From Gordionus sp. m RMFG-2023 (lineage: Eukaryota > Nematomorpha > Gordioida > Chordodea > Parachordodidae), in NCBI RefSeq assembly GCF_954871325.1, contig NC_088779.1, forward strand, positions 19,718,846-19,782,845: a DNA stretch of 64,000 nucleotides, in the 5' to 3' direction. Shown one piece after another: positions 1 to 12,172 of this stretch. Positions within the stretch are counted from its first letter, which is position 1. Every line of letters starts with the position of its first letter. The notes beneath the pieces were generated by a model, which was not told the origin of the DNA, made no database searches, and saw only the letters and a list, made by a program, of their open reading frames with translations. A program made the translations under genes and the position numbers.

Positions 1-529
1 TTTAGCCCACCAATCTAAGTGAGCGTGCGGGCGAGCAGGTTTAATTTTTTAGAGAACGGGTGGGCGGTGGGACGGGTTAAGAAAAATATTTAAACTATGC
101 GCGGGCGGGCGGGTTAAAAAATTAACAACTTTTATTTGTTATTCATAATCATTTATGTGAATAATAAAAAAATGCTCCATGAAATTCAACATCTTTAATA
201 CCAATCGATATCTGAGCATGTGTTGATATCGAAAACATGTAGTTGCATGGAAGAATATAATATCAACGTGAGTGAAAATCTGATTTTACCTGTGTCTCTA
301 AAAGAAAAGAGAATTCAATAGGTATATAATTAAATGCCAACCTTACCTAATGACATAACAAAATATTTAAATCTTAAAGTAGCGAGTTTTTGTATAATTT
401 AGCGAGATTCAAGGCTACTTGGTTTAGTTTAAGTTTACATATATAAACAATTAATTTAAATTCTTTTTTTTATTTATTATTAATGGTTTCACTTTTTATT
501 TAAATATCTAATTAAGTGGAGGATATACT

Positions 530-705
530 TCAAATGGATATCCTACTTAAGTGGAAAGGACAAGAAAAAGATTTATCAAATCCCTCAAGTTAACTAGTGC
601 TTCTTCTGAACGAGTAATTAACATTGCTGAAAGGTTTATAGAACAAAAAGGAAATTGCATGAATCCAAAAATGTAGATTCATTATTATATTTGCATTATA
701 ATTAG
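530..705 (+). pseudogene. hAT transposase C-terminal (dimerisation) fragment
   Basis: The plus strand reads DILLKWKGQEKDLSNPS, then, after a small frame slip, TSASSERVINIAERFIEQKG and NPKNVDSLLYLHYN followed by a stop at 703-705. A second frame slip lies just before NVDSLL. The order W-K near the start, then (A)TSxxSERVF-like, then a short helix ending in LLxLxxN, is the signature of the hAT C-terminal dimerisation region (ZBED/Ac-like). No catalytic D or E block was found upstream, so this is only the tail of the gene. Confidence 0.75.
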
Positions 706-754
706 AAATAATATCAATAATATTAATTTTATATTTATATTTTTTACATAAATA

Positions 755-1371
755 TTTTATTAAATTAAATAAATTCCTGTAATTTAAATTGAATATTTTT
801 TTGCTTAATATAGCAATTCCTAAATTGTAAAACATTTTTGTAGGGATGTAGAGCTGAAACTGAATCATTTTTTTAAATTAAATTTTAAAAAAATTGAAAG
901 AATGAGCTGATAATTTTATTGGCGGTATGGGTTAAAAAAAAATTTATATAATGGGCGACATTTTATTAACTTAAATAAATTCCTGTAATTTAAATTGAAT
1001 ATTTTTTTGCTTAATATAGCAATTCCTAAATTGTAAAACATTTTTGTAGGGATGTAGAGCTGAAACTGAATCATTTTTTTAAATTAAATTTTAAAAAAAT
1101 TGAAAGAATGAGCTGATAATTTTATTGGCGGTATGGGTTAAAAAAAAATTTATATAATGGGCGACATTTTATTAAATTAAATAAATTCCTGTAATTTAAA
1201 TTGAATATTTTTTTGCTTAATATAGCAATTCCTAAATTGTAAAACATTTTTGTAGGGATGTAGAGCTGAAACTGAATCATTTTTTTAAATTAAATTTTAA
1301 AAAAATTGAAAGAATGAGCTGATAATTTTATTGGCGGTATGGGTTAAAAAAAATTTATATAATGGGCGACA
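755..1371. repeat. Three tandem copies of a 206-bp unit
   Basis: Three head-to-tail units start at about 755, 961 and 1167 (period 205-206). Each begins TTTTATTAA and ends ATAATGGGCGACA. The copies differ by only a few bases, so the triplication is recent relative to the decayed hAT element that contains it. The unit covers the 3' flank of the transposase fragment and the start of the GC-rich subterminal region. Confidence 0.9.
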
Positions 1372-1599
1372 GGTTAGAGACTAATGGGCGTGCGGGTAAA
1401 AAATTTTAGACTCATGCGTGGGCAGTCGGGTATAACTTTTAAAAACTATAGGCGGATTGGGCGGGCGGATTTAATTTTTTTAATATTGAAAGGGCGGGCT
1501 TGTGGGCTAAAAACCCGCCCATTGCAAACCTCTACCTTGGACTCTTGATCTGGGATTAAAAAATATTTAAGTTTATGAATGCGGACCCAATTTTTTTCT

Positions 1600-1855
1600 A
1601 AACTAGTATCGAGACCGGGTTCAGTAATTTTTAATTTTTTTGTTTTTACTTCTAATGTTATAAGATAACTGTCCTAACTTGATTACCGTTTTTCCAAATT
1701 TATTACCAGTAATAGCTTGTTTGTAATTAACTAGTAAAAAATAATTATATATACCAGACCTGGACCAAACGGATCTGAGTTCTGCCTGTCTGAACTGTAC
1801 CCTAGTACTTTTAAAATTTAGAACCTGGACCCGTACCAAACCCGGCAAATATCTT
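1600..1855. repeat. Probable hAT-like MITE relic with GGTC/GACC-rich ends
   Basis: The left side contains GAGACCGGGTTCAG and the right side GAACCTGGACCCGTACC and CAAACCCGGC, so the ends are rich in roughly complementary GGTTC/GAACC motifs around an AT-rich middle. No clean target duplication was found. The short open frame here on the minus strand has no recognisable protein content. Confidence 0.35.
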
Positions 1856-2365
1856 ATATATTATTATTAAACAATGGGCAACGGACGGAACAATATTTAT
1901 AAACTAAGTTTCCATGTTTGCATAAAAAAATGATGAGACATAATAGGAATTTTATGCAGTCCTCTTGTCATAAGATAAAATCAGATCAAACAGTCATTCA
2001 CGAAAATGGAGGTACTTATTCAATATGAAATACTAAATTTAAGATCTCATTTTATAATATAAATTTTTCCACCATGATATTTAATTTAGTCCGCTAAAAA
2101 AAATTCAATATAGTTGAATATATCCTTAATAATATATCTCAAACTCTTAGATAAACATGGACACCTGGTATACAATAAGAATTTTTTTAGACAGTAAGAA
2201 AGTCTAGTAACATTATTGACAAAATTGATATAATTTTCGGATATCATTTTTATGAATGAATATGATTAAATACAAGGCAATGTTTCATAAGTTTTATTGA
2301 AAATTTCAGGTGGTGCCAAACGGCCATTGTAAAATTCTACCTATCAGAGTGCATTTTCACAACTC

Positions 2366-2435
2366 AATCCTCCAAATATTCGGGGAATTTGGCACAACCC
2401 AATACTCCAAATAATCGGGGAATTTGTCACAACCC
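2366..2435. repeat. Two-copy 35-bp tandem repeat
   Basis: AATCCTCCAAATATTCGGGG at 2366 recurs at 2401 as AATACTCCAAATAATCGGGG, each followed by AATTTG(G/T)CACAACCC. The period is 35 bp. No function is evident. Confidence 0.7.
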
Positions 2436-2576
2436 CGCTTTCTAACCGCACTAACTATTAATCGGTTCTATTTTGTATTAAAAAATTATTCTCCGACCGA
2501 TGATAAATTTTATTAGCAGGGTATGCAGGCCTCCGGAAAAAAACTGAGTATAAATAAATTTAAAAAATATGCTAAC

Positions 2577-2739
2577 TTTCTATTTTCGTCGGTCATCTCT
2601 TCCCCGGATGGAGTAAACCATTTTATGTTGTAGGGCTTGGGGGTGCCATTACCGGTACATATGGCGTAAAAATTTTCCCCTAATTTTCTGGAAATTTTGG
2701 GGCTGTTCGGGGTTATAAATATGCCGTTTTCTTGGGCAT
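2577..2739 (-). CDS. Candidate internal exon encoding an immunoglobulin-type domain
   Basis: The minus-strand frame contains SRKLGENFYAICTG and PYNIKWFTPSGEEM. This is a Cys followed 13 residues later by Trp, with a G-E-N/F-x-A-x-C B-strand and a W-F-x-P-S-G-E C-strand, typical of a cell-adhesion Ig domain (NCAM/fasciclin II-like layout). The boundaries are inferred from an acceptor ACATAG before 2739 and a donor GTTAGC at 2576-2571, giving a 163-bp exon that enters in phase 1 and leaves in phase 2. The second Ig cysteine would be in the next exon, which was not found. The parent gene cannot be named; a decayed gene piece is also possible. Confidence 0.5.
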
Positions 2740-2779
2740 CTATGTTTTGAACCAAAAATTGTTATAACAGAAAAAATTA

Positions 2780-5700
2780 TTATTAAAAAGAACGATATAA
2801 TAAAAAAAAAATAAGCATAAATATTTAAATCTATATATCATTTAGCGTTTTAATCAAGATCAACATGCTTATAAATTGAACTGTCAGTATAATATAGAAA
2901 CTTACATTTAGGCGTAAAATTTTTTAATTTCATTAGCTAAGTATTATAGCGTTATATATCCACCTTTTTGTAAAATGCTTTTTTTATATAAATAAATTCT
3001 TCAATACCATATTCTTATATATCTACAATAAAAATGTTAAAATGTAATTGAAAATAATTGATTACATTATTATTCCTTGCAAGAAATATATTTATTTTTA
3101 GCCCCCTTGACAATTTTAAAAAAAAATAGATATAGAACAGTATAATATTCAGCCGACGATTTGATAATAAAAATCATTGAATATTTTTATAAAAGAGTAT
3201 TTTGGTTATTGGGATAGAACTAATGGCAAGGATGAATTCGATAACCTTAATTTTTTTACACCTGCACTGGTTAAAACGCGCCAATTATTAATATAAAAAA
3301 AGCAAATGGTAAGTGATTAGCACTGGCCTATTCATTATTTTTATTCCCTATAAATTAGTTTGTTTTTTAATAAAAAAATATAATATAATTTTTAAATAGT
3401 AAATTATTGCGATTTCGACAAGTTGTACTCTAAAGGTTAAAGCACTTTTTTTCATTATCAAATTAGGGAAACTTATCATTTAACAGCTATATATTAATAA
3501 AACGATTTAAAATTATAGTAGCTTCGTATCATTTCTTTTATCTTTCTATTTGCGGCTTTTTATTTTTCTGAATAAGATGTGCCAATACCACCTTTTTAGC
3601 CGATAGACTATCTATCGATCTCTTATTATATATCAAAATTGAGTGTGAAATAATACGAAGAATAGTCGATTGAACGTATGATTGTAAACTGCATATTAAT
3701 CATAGTAAAACGCAAATTCTAAAAATTTCCATTTATTTTAGCTTTTATAAAATAATCCGGTTATTGAAACTCAAATATTTTATTAATATGATCCAACATA
3801 AAATTATATGTTAGATCTTATTCAAAAAACCTTATAATTTCTACTTGATACTTTTATTTTTAAGATGAAAGGCTTCCAAAAACACCCATTCAATTAAAAT
3901 TCAAAGAATCTTCGCGTGAGACTAAAAATTATAAAACATTCAAAGGTAAAAAAATATATATATTTATATTAATATTTGCTTCATTAACATAGGTATAAAA
4001 ATTTGTGTAAATTGCTAAAACATTTTTATAAATAATTTGTAAGAATAATTTTTTTAATTAAAAAAAGTGACAGCCAAACATAGTTACAAGTTGCTATATT
4101 AAAAGGAATGGGTTATTGATCGTAAATTGAAATTGCGTTTAATTATTTCATATTTTTATATTGCTAATTATATAATTATGAAAACCTATCTTTAATTAAA
4201 AAGCGCAAACAATGTAACTATTTTTACCAAAGACTCCCTAACAATCTAAGAAAGGGGTTGGGGGGGGGGGGTGATAGTGCCACATTTATTGACTCTTTTC
4301 ATACTTCTTTATGTCCTTTTTTTAGAAGAATGGGAAAGGTCAAAAACTAAAATTCCTGTCAAATGACCCTAATCGGTTTATAATTAAAAAAAATTGAATT
4401 TGTATTTCGAGGTGACTAAATGCTTTCGGAATTATTTCCTCTACCTATTCGAGATATTTCCATAAAATCATATATACATATACCAACCTATTTTTATAAT
4501 ATTAACATTTTTTGTAATAAATATATATTAAATTTGTATTCATTAATTGGTATTGCATTTATTTATGATAGTATTTTGTATATTTAGTAATATATATTTA
4601 CATGAGTAGAAAAAAAATTTACAATATAAAATATAGTATATCATAGAAAAAGAACAGATAGCGTCATAATCGATATTTTTATCAAATCAATATGGCAAAC
4701 AGAGTTACGTATTTTTTTTATAAGTCGAGTTCAAGAGTTATGTTATATTAAGTCTATTCTTATTTACAATAAAACCTTGCGTCGGCGCTCTTATAAACAA
4801 ATAAAACTGTAAAAAAACATTAAGAAAATCCCGAATAAAACATTTTGGCAAGTGCCCAAGTCCGATCTTTAAGAGTTCGGGTGGCGGATCGATAAATTAT
4901 ATAATAAATTAATATTGAAATAAAATATGTTTTTCCCTTGAGGTGGTGTCCAAAATATCAAAAAATTCGATTCACATACTTTTGATACTTTATATTGAAA
5001 AAGATATAAAAATAAAAAAAGTCCAAAATATAATTAGAAAATTTTTAAAATTTAACATACGAATTTTCATTAAAATTTTTTAAAAAGATTTTGGACATGT
5101 CTGAAATAAAAATTGTCTTTAAATTAATATAGGAAGATAAACTTATTTACTGCTTCTTTCTTTCTTTCTTATCCCAGAGATGCCTATTTTATGAGGAAAA
5201 GACTTTCTGTAAAAACTATTAAAGCTTTATTTTATGGATAAAATAAAAAAATATCCATATTTAATAACTACACTACGTTCAGTTCAACCAATAAAAAATG
5301 TTAGACAAAATAATTTTGAGCAAATAAATCATATAGAATATCTAAAATTTGTCAAAGGCAGATGTACCAAACACTACCACACCCCCTAGTGAGTATTGTA
5401 TGTTTAAAAAAAAAATTAAATATTCAAATTTTTCACAATGCATAAATTAGTAAATGATAATAAAAAAAACATTTCTATTTTCTAAAATATAGACTCCGAA
5501 TTTTACCATCGCATATTTTACAACCCGATTTTGATATTATTTCTAGAGAATAGGCAAATAAATATGATTGCCTATAAAATTTTAAATGATTAAATTCTGG
5601 TAGTATAATTAATTTTTTCGTTTTCAAATTTAAAGATACACGAATTTATTTTGTTCTAATATTGGCGCAAAATTCGAATTTAGTGCTGATCTGTCCCTTT

Positions 5701-6990
5701 GTTCCTTATAATAATCAATTTAAATATTTTTATGGCCATGAATATTCCATAAATCGCCACTTAACAAACAGGAATTTTAAAAAATATATATTACGAAGAT
5801 CCTGTTTAAGATAACTAAAGCAATACTTTTAATATCTGGGTAAAATTGCCTTAATTTATATGCGTTGTCAAATAAAAATTATTTAAGAATTGAGACGTGA
5901 GTTAATTTATTTTCACCAAATTGCTATGTTTTTTAAAAAAACCTCCGAGATAGAGGTAATATTTTTAGGCCAAAAAATAGAGCAATTATCTAACTATACT
6001 CCTTAAATATGCGACATTTCGATTTTCGAAAGTCAGTTTGAAAATAAAAAAATTTGATCAAATTTTACCTAAAAATGTCAAAATATTTTGTAATTTTAAA
6101 TGCAAAAAAAATCTTTCAAGATGAAATCAAAAATTTTTAAAAAAATATCTTTTGCTCAAATTATTTATATCTGGTATATATATTTGTATGAAGTATATTA
6201 TCCTATCCAAAAAATTTATTTTTAAACAATATTAAATATTTATGGGGGTATTTCTGTCCGATAAAAATTAGGCCCATAAATTTTTTCGCCCAAACCCGTA
6301 AAGGCCAGGCCCGAAATTACTTTACCCCTGACTGTTAGACTGTCCGATGTCTACTTTGCCCCGAGTATATTTTTACTATCCTATCTCTCTATCTATTACA
6401 ATGGAAAATTGCTAGTTTATAAAAACATAAAACACATATCACTTATCAATAGATTTAGATAAAAAAATAAAATATTAAATTTTTTTTTTAAAAAAAAGGA
6501 TTGTTTTTAAACCGCTTATTATTATAGGTAATAATTTTACTATTCTTTTTTTTTGCATTGCATTTTTGTTATAATAAATATACAGTGAAAAACTTCTCAA
6601 TTCACAAAAATAAATAAAATAAATTATTATAATATTTCATATCTTTTGTTCAAAAAAATTGTCAAGAGAAAAATAATTTTAAAAATTTTTTTGTTAAAAA
6701 ACAATATATTTTTACATATAAAACATTAATAATGAATATCAATCGAAAAAGTGTCACGATAAAGGTAGCCTATCAATTATTGTAATCAGGGTTTTTTTGT
6801 CACAAGGAGTAAGTGATTCTTTGTAAAAAAAACTTGCCTGTGGTCGAATGGGTATGTTGATGTTAAAATAAAAATGCAGGATAATATTTTTATAAAAATA
6901 TATAAATAAAACAAAAATATTTGGTAGCTTTAATTTTAGCTTAGGAATATTATGGCACGGATTAATATAAGGTTTTTATATTTTTTGAAA
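2780..6990. other. AT-rich DNA with no recognised gene
   Basis: No coding, RNA or clear transposon signature was found on either strand. It contains homopolymer runs (a G11 tract near 4259), a short TTTC microsatellite near 5155-5170, and a faint hAT-like GC patch near 6285-6320 (CCCGTAAAGGCCAGGCCCG). Confidence 0.6.
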
Positions 6991-7318
6991 TGGAGCTACA
7001 TTTTATAGAAGAATTGGCACTGAATCTATTGATTCGGACCGATTTTTAAAAAGATCCGATTCAGATTTTAGCTAAAATAATATTAAATAAGTTTATAAAT
7101 TTTGCCCATAGGTGGCACAAAGGTTTGGACCTCTAATTGAAAAATATCGAGTCTTACCATAAATTTTTCAGATTTATAACATTAATTAATATGATTTTAA
7201 ATGGCATTTATAAAATTAGAGAGCATGTTGATAGTTGTTCCGTGAAACGTTAGTTCTGTTCATTATTGCATATTTATTAGGGCGGTGCTGATATAAATAT
7301 CTGATCGGCATTGAAATT

Positions 7319-7667
7319 TAGCGTTTTCAAAAAATTGTGTTATTTTTTCAACTTAAATCATTTTTTGAAAGCCTTTTTTTAAATTTAACAATTTACCGGA
7401 AATGTATTCCAACATGTTTAGAATACCTATCTTATGAATTTTGGAAATTTTGAGGTTAATCTTTGAGTCATTTATAATTTATATAAAAAAATCTAAGGAA
7501 AAACTAATATAAATTATATTAAGTTCAGAAGTTCATAGCGAAATTGTCACATATTTATAGGGTAAGTATTCCAAGCATGATAAAAAACATTTCCGGTTAA
7601 AATCAAAATTTTAAATAAACGCGCTAAAAAAATGATTTAAAGTTGAATAAATAACACAATGACGCTA
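7319..7667. mobile_element. MITE with terminal inverted repeats of about 110 bp
   Basis: The left arm starts TAGCGTTTTC and continues through TTGTGTTATTTTTTCAACTT and ACCGGAAATG. The right arm, read in reverse complement, starts TAGCGTCATTGTGTTATTTA and also contains ACCGGAAATG followed by a CATG...GGAATAC-type block. The inverted match extends over roughly 110 bp per side with a short AT-rich centre. Flanks 7311-7318 and 7668-7675 do not form a convincing duplication, so superfamily assignment is open. Confidence 0.65.
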
Positions 7668-7689
7668 ACATATATAATTATATAAAAAA

Positions 7690-8230
7690 ATTTATAATTA
7701 ATGAAAGAAACTAAAATTCAATTTATTTTGTAATATTCAAAAAATAATTAATAATTTTATATTACTTTTTGTTATACTATCTGCAACAAGAAAAGAAGTT
7801 TAAACTATCTAATTAAATTCAGCTAGTGTTGTTAAATAAATTTAACCCATTTTTAAAGGTTAGCGAGATTTTGGCCAAAAGTAAATTACTCAAACTTATT
7901 GATTTTGCCCATTGATGATAAAAAGGGTTGGACTCCTAATGGCGAAATTTCGAGGCTTATTGAAATAATATTTTGGCTAAAATTTTGATTTAGTCCTTTT
8001 TATAATCGGTTAGAGCTGTTTAAAAACCACATACACCCATAAACATTACAAATATTTTAAATATTATTAACTTTCGAATAATAAAAAACAAAATACACTT
8101 AATCATTTGGATAATTTTATGAGATTAGTTCAAAGATAGATGGTAAAATCAATATTATTATTGAATCAGTTTTTTAGTGATATCGGATCATTTAAAAATT
8201 TGTGGATCGGCATGGCCTTAATATTTATAT
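7690..8230. repeat. Diverged interspersed repeat, copy 1 (second copy near 30.9-31.4 kb)
   Basis: Blocks CTGCAACAAGAAAAGAAGTT and CATTCAG/AATTCAG-xx-TGTTGTTAA at about 7780-7835 recur in the same order at about 30990-31050. Both copies then carry AAAAGTAAATTACTC, a TTGCCCAT / CTGGCCCA block and GGCGAAATTT. The shared middle contains a degraded copy of the TAGTGTTGTTAA-type hAT MITE. The outer parts share GATCGG/CCGATC words. Confidence 0.6.
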
Positions 8231-8734
8231 TTAGCTAGCAAACTTAAATAATTTTAAATGAATATTTATCATCTAATGTAACACAGTCTAACAACTTCCG
8301 AGTTCCTTATCCCTTGGATGTCCCCAAGCCTTTTTATTTTTTCAAAATATTTTTATAGTCCTTTTAAAAAACCTTTTTATAAATTTATTTTTAGTTATCC
8401 TATTTTAGAAAAAAAATTTTATACAATAAGTTTTTTTTATAAAGAATGTTTCCTGTCATATATTAATCCAAGATGTAATGTCTAATATAAACCTTTTTAA
8501 ATTGAAATCGTATTAATTGAATAAAAAATTTTACATTAAATATACTTTAAATAATTTTCATTTTTTTCTATCTAAAAATCCCTAAATTAATTATTGTGTT
8601 TTATGATAATCAGTAAATTATTATATCTTAAAGTTGTATAGTATTATAGCAATATCATAAAATATTTTAATTTTATATTTAGGTTCTAATTTTTTTTATG
8701 CTAATTACCTATTGATAGACCAACGTACCAATTA

Positions 8735-9085
8735 GAGATCTGCAAAGTTAGGCCCGACCCGAGTCCGGCCCGAACGGGCTTCGGGCCGAATCGGGTCGGA
8801 CCTTGGAAATTTTATTAAATATATCTAAATTTATCAATTTTATATTGAATTTTTTATGTAAAACAAAAAATTTTGATTTAATTTATTGAAACTAAACGCT
8901 ATATAACATATGTCTTTTATTTTAAGTAATTATATATATTAATTTCTATATTTAAATAAATTCGGGCCTGGCCGGGCCGGTAAATTTTTTTAAAATAAAT
9001 TTCGGGTTCGGGCTGGGCCGGCAAAACTTTTTAAAAAAAATTACGGGCCGGGCCGGGCTTGAAAAATTAGGCCCGATGCAGATCA
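8735..9085. mobile_element. hAT-like MITE with GGCCCG subterminal repeats
   Basis: The left end is GAGATCTGCAAAG and the right end is ATGCAGATCA, inverted around GATCTGCA/TGCAGATC. Both subterminal regions are packed with GGCCCG/CGGGCC repeats (8750-8805 and 8965-9075) around an AT-rich core. A likely imperfect 8-bp duplication flanks it (ACCAATTA at 8727-8734, ACCAATAG at 9086-9093). The same core and ends recur at 42888-43650 and 63597-63859, making this a family. It is non-coding and would need a hAT transposase in trans. Confidence 0.75.
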
Positions 9086-9093
9086 ACCAATAG

Positions 9094-10200
9094 TAAGGGA
9101 GCGTTGGTCCAAAAATAATTTCCATCAATAAAATATATATTAACTATTTCTAATAGCCAATACTTTGAAGATTCAGTATGTGAATTTATCCAGATTAAAT
9201 TAGGCAGGAGGAAAAATTCCAGAGATAGTAGTCGCGGTTATAAATTGACCCAAAAAGGGGGTGGGCAGCCTTCCGATTGAATGAAAGTGGTGGAAGAATA
9301 AGTCGAAATAATAAAAAGATTTGCGATTCACAATATATTTTTAAAAAATATTTTCGATAACAATTTGTGAGATTTGGGTATTTATCAATAGTTAATTCAT
9401 CATTTTTATTATTGAAAATAATAGTGTAAAAACTGGGCTAATATGAGTTATTTACGATCTGAGAAACTATGTACTCTAAGAAAATGTTGCGGGTAGAGCT
9501 TCACATGATAAACTTGTAAACGTTTCAAAAAATTTGACTCATTAATACAAGAAAAAATTTCTTCATTGTTGCTAAAACTAACCGAACATTTTTTTTTTGA
9601 AAAATTAATACGTTGTTTCGAGAAAAAAAATAAGGCGAATTAATTGCGTTTTAAAAATAGGATTTTTATTTTCGATTTTAAAAAATAATGAAATGGTAAA
9701 AAATTTGGGAATGGATTGATGGTAGTAGAATATTATAATGTTAGGCATTATAATCAATGATTGTAATTTTTAATTAGTATATAGAAGTGTCAAATTAACC
9801 TTTTTTTGAATACAATTAATTCTCTTTTCCTATCTAACTGGTTAATAATCATAAGATTGTTATCAAATGTTTAAATAATATGGCATAGAGATTTAAGATT
9901 AAATAATAATGAAAATTAAAATTCTTTTATAATTATTTCAAATGAATTATTGATAATAACCTACGAATTATGTTAAAATAAAATATACTTAGTTATGAAA
10001 TTAATATTTTAATAAATTTTATAGAAATAAAAATATGATCTCTAACCTAAATAAAATTTTCATGGTGTAAAAGTAGTAGCCTTTGCTTTATGCTTAAATT
10101 AAAATCTTGGTAAGTAGTTAACCAAATTATATCTTTATTTATTAATTAAAATTATTGATTGATACTACATATTATATTTATGACCAATAACAATAAGATA
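9094..10200. other. AT-rich DNA with no recognised feature
   Basis: No credible frame, RNA or transposon end was found. The flanks of the preceding MITE contain GACCAACG (8718-8725) and CGTTGGTC (about 9102-9109), an outer inverted pair that may belong to an older element into which the MITE inserted. Confidence 0.5.
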
Positions 10201-10208
10201 ATCATAAT

Positions 10209-10424
10209 TAATGTTGTTAAACGGCTCGATTTGAGCCGATTTTTAAAAACTGCTAACTCAATATTTTAGACAGAAAAATATTGCTTAAGCTTAGAGATTT
10301 CACTAATAAATGTCCAAATCTTTATGCCATCTAAACCTTTAGACTTGCGTAATATTTTTCTGATTAAAACATTGAGTTAGCCGTTTTTAAAATTCAGCTC
10401 GAATCGAGCCGTTTAACAACACTA
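10209..10424. mobile_element. hAT MITE, TAGTGTTGTTAA family, perfect 8-bp target duplication
   Basis: The element runs from TAATGTTGTTAAACGGCTCG to CGAGCCGTTTAACAACACTA. Inverted arms of about 75 bp include GAGCCGATTTTTAAAAAC and CTAACTCAATATTTT, with a short centre. It is flanked by identical 8-bp copies of ATCATAAT (10201-10208 and 10425-10432), the hallmark of hAT insertion. The terminal TA(A/G)TG fits hAT ends. A sister copy lies at 49325-49548. It is non-coding. Confidence 0.9.
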
Positions 10425-10432
10425 ATCATAAT

Positions 10433-12172
10433 ATTATGGAATGGATTTTATTTATAAAAAAATCTCTTATCAGATTGAAAGATATATTTAGTTTTTATTT
10501 TATAGCAAAAATTTGATGATTGTTGATAAAAAGCGCATGCTGAAAATTTTTGCAAGAAATATTACTATTCATAACTGGAAAAACAAATTAAATATTCGTT
10601 ATGGTTTATTCCGTCGAAATTTTACATAAATTATTTAAAATACCCATCGATTTATCATATTTTTTGACCAAAAATATTCCATTTTTTATGATTGCATAAA
10701 CATGAAATTTAATGAAGCACATCTTGTACAAAATTCAAATTTATATACTATATTATATCCTACTCATTTTTTTAGACAATGTGTATTGATTTTTTGGGGG
10801 GGAAAGGGGGGCAATGAGGACAACGAATTTCGGGCATTTTTTGGAATTTAAATTCTATTTGTCACGTAATGATGTTGTCTCATGAGTTTGAATAAAAGAA
10901 AATAGATAAACTAGAAATTACATCAGTGTTATTTCTTTAAAAAAGAATTGGCCAGTTAGTATATTACACACTAAAAATCCATTTAATGATCGTAATTTAA
11001 TGAATAGCATTAAAATAGAAAAAAATAAAATAAATGTTTTGAGATTTTTTTTCCATTATGAAAAATTCTGGGCCTAGATTATAAAAAAAAATTTGCACCG
11101 AATCGCGAACAGACTATGGCCAAAAAACAATTAGAAAGGTCTCAATTACTTTAAAAAAACAGCTGGTTCCAAAAATATGTCACAAGCTTGGGTTTTAATT
11201 TTTTTATTTAATCTCAGTTGTTTAACCAGAAAAAAAATTGTGCCCGAGGAAGTCTCTACTCTAACCATAAATAATAAAAAAATTATTCCTAATAATTTTC
11301 CAATGTTGAAAGAAACGTGGTTCATTAAATCTCTGAGCAACATTTCAATTGGTATATTTAAATATTATATTGGATAGGAACTATTTGAGCGAATTCCCAA
11401 TTTAGGCAAGGTTTATGGAAGTGGAAAGGATTCTTATTTTATCTATTGTGGGAAGCGTTTAAGCGAAATTTCTTTTCTGGGATAAAAATTATCGGTCCCT
11501 CTAATTCAAATCTCAAATTCAACAGGTTTTACTGGATTTGCTTTGCTATTTTGAACATGTAGACAATCAATAATATTCAATTTCCTCATTTTATATTTTT
11601 AATAAATTCAAATCTTTTTGATTGGCCAATCAAAATATTATGTGGAAATGTGAGATCATATTAGATATACTTACCTTATTAAAATATCAATTTAATCATA
11701 TCATATAACAATCAAGCCAAAATGCCTTTTGTTTAATCCTGGCCAACAATTACTTTTCCATTTTCCTAAAACTTACGGAGCTGGTTCCTATTTCTGCGTC
11801 ATAGTTTCCTTTCTCTCATATCGTTATCACTATCAAAGACCTTTTTCGCTATATAATCTATCTATCACTCCATAGAGTATTTTTGTTTCTCTGGAAAAAG
11901 GAAAAAATAACCGTTTGTTGTGTGGTGTTCGTTGCTGGATAGTCATAATCCGATTACTGACTAGTTTTTGCCTATTCACTGGAATTATCACCTTTTAAAC
12001 AATTTGTGGTAAACCCATTTTAGCTTTTCCTTATTTTCATGAATAATTTCTAATCTCAATGGATATGAACATATTCTCAATTAGTTCTAAGTAACTATCA
12101 AGGCTTACATTAGATGTTAAACTTAAAATTAGCCACCACCCACCCTTAAAGTAATTAAATTATTTTGGCAGT
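10433..12172. other. AT-rich DNA with no recognised gene
   Basis: Short open frames on both strands near 11146-11377 overlap each other and show no family signature. A GC-richer run with a G-tract lies at 10793-10815. Nothing else is recognised. Confidence 0.55.

Larger units (their letters stand above)
1..1534 (+). mobile_element. hAT DNA transposon relic, left end outside window
   Basis: GC-rich subterminal repeats built on GGGCGG/GGCGGG occur at about 1-125 and 1375-1520 and flank an AT-rich core with a hAT transposase C-terminus (530-705). The right end reads CCCGCCCATTGCAAACCTCTA; its reverse complement TAGAGGTTTGCAA resembles hAT termini and the TAGAGATCTGCAAA ends of MITEs elsewhere in the window. 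The left terminus is not in the window, so no target duplication can be tested. The core is expanded by a three-copy tandem repeat. The element is clearly inactive. Confidence 0.7.

Noticed and set aside
11146-11377. Overlapping open frames on both strands
   Set aside because: No domain or composition signal; each is the antisense of the other in AT-rich DNA.
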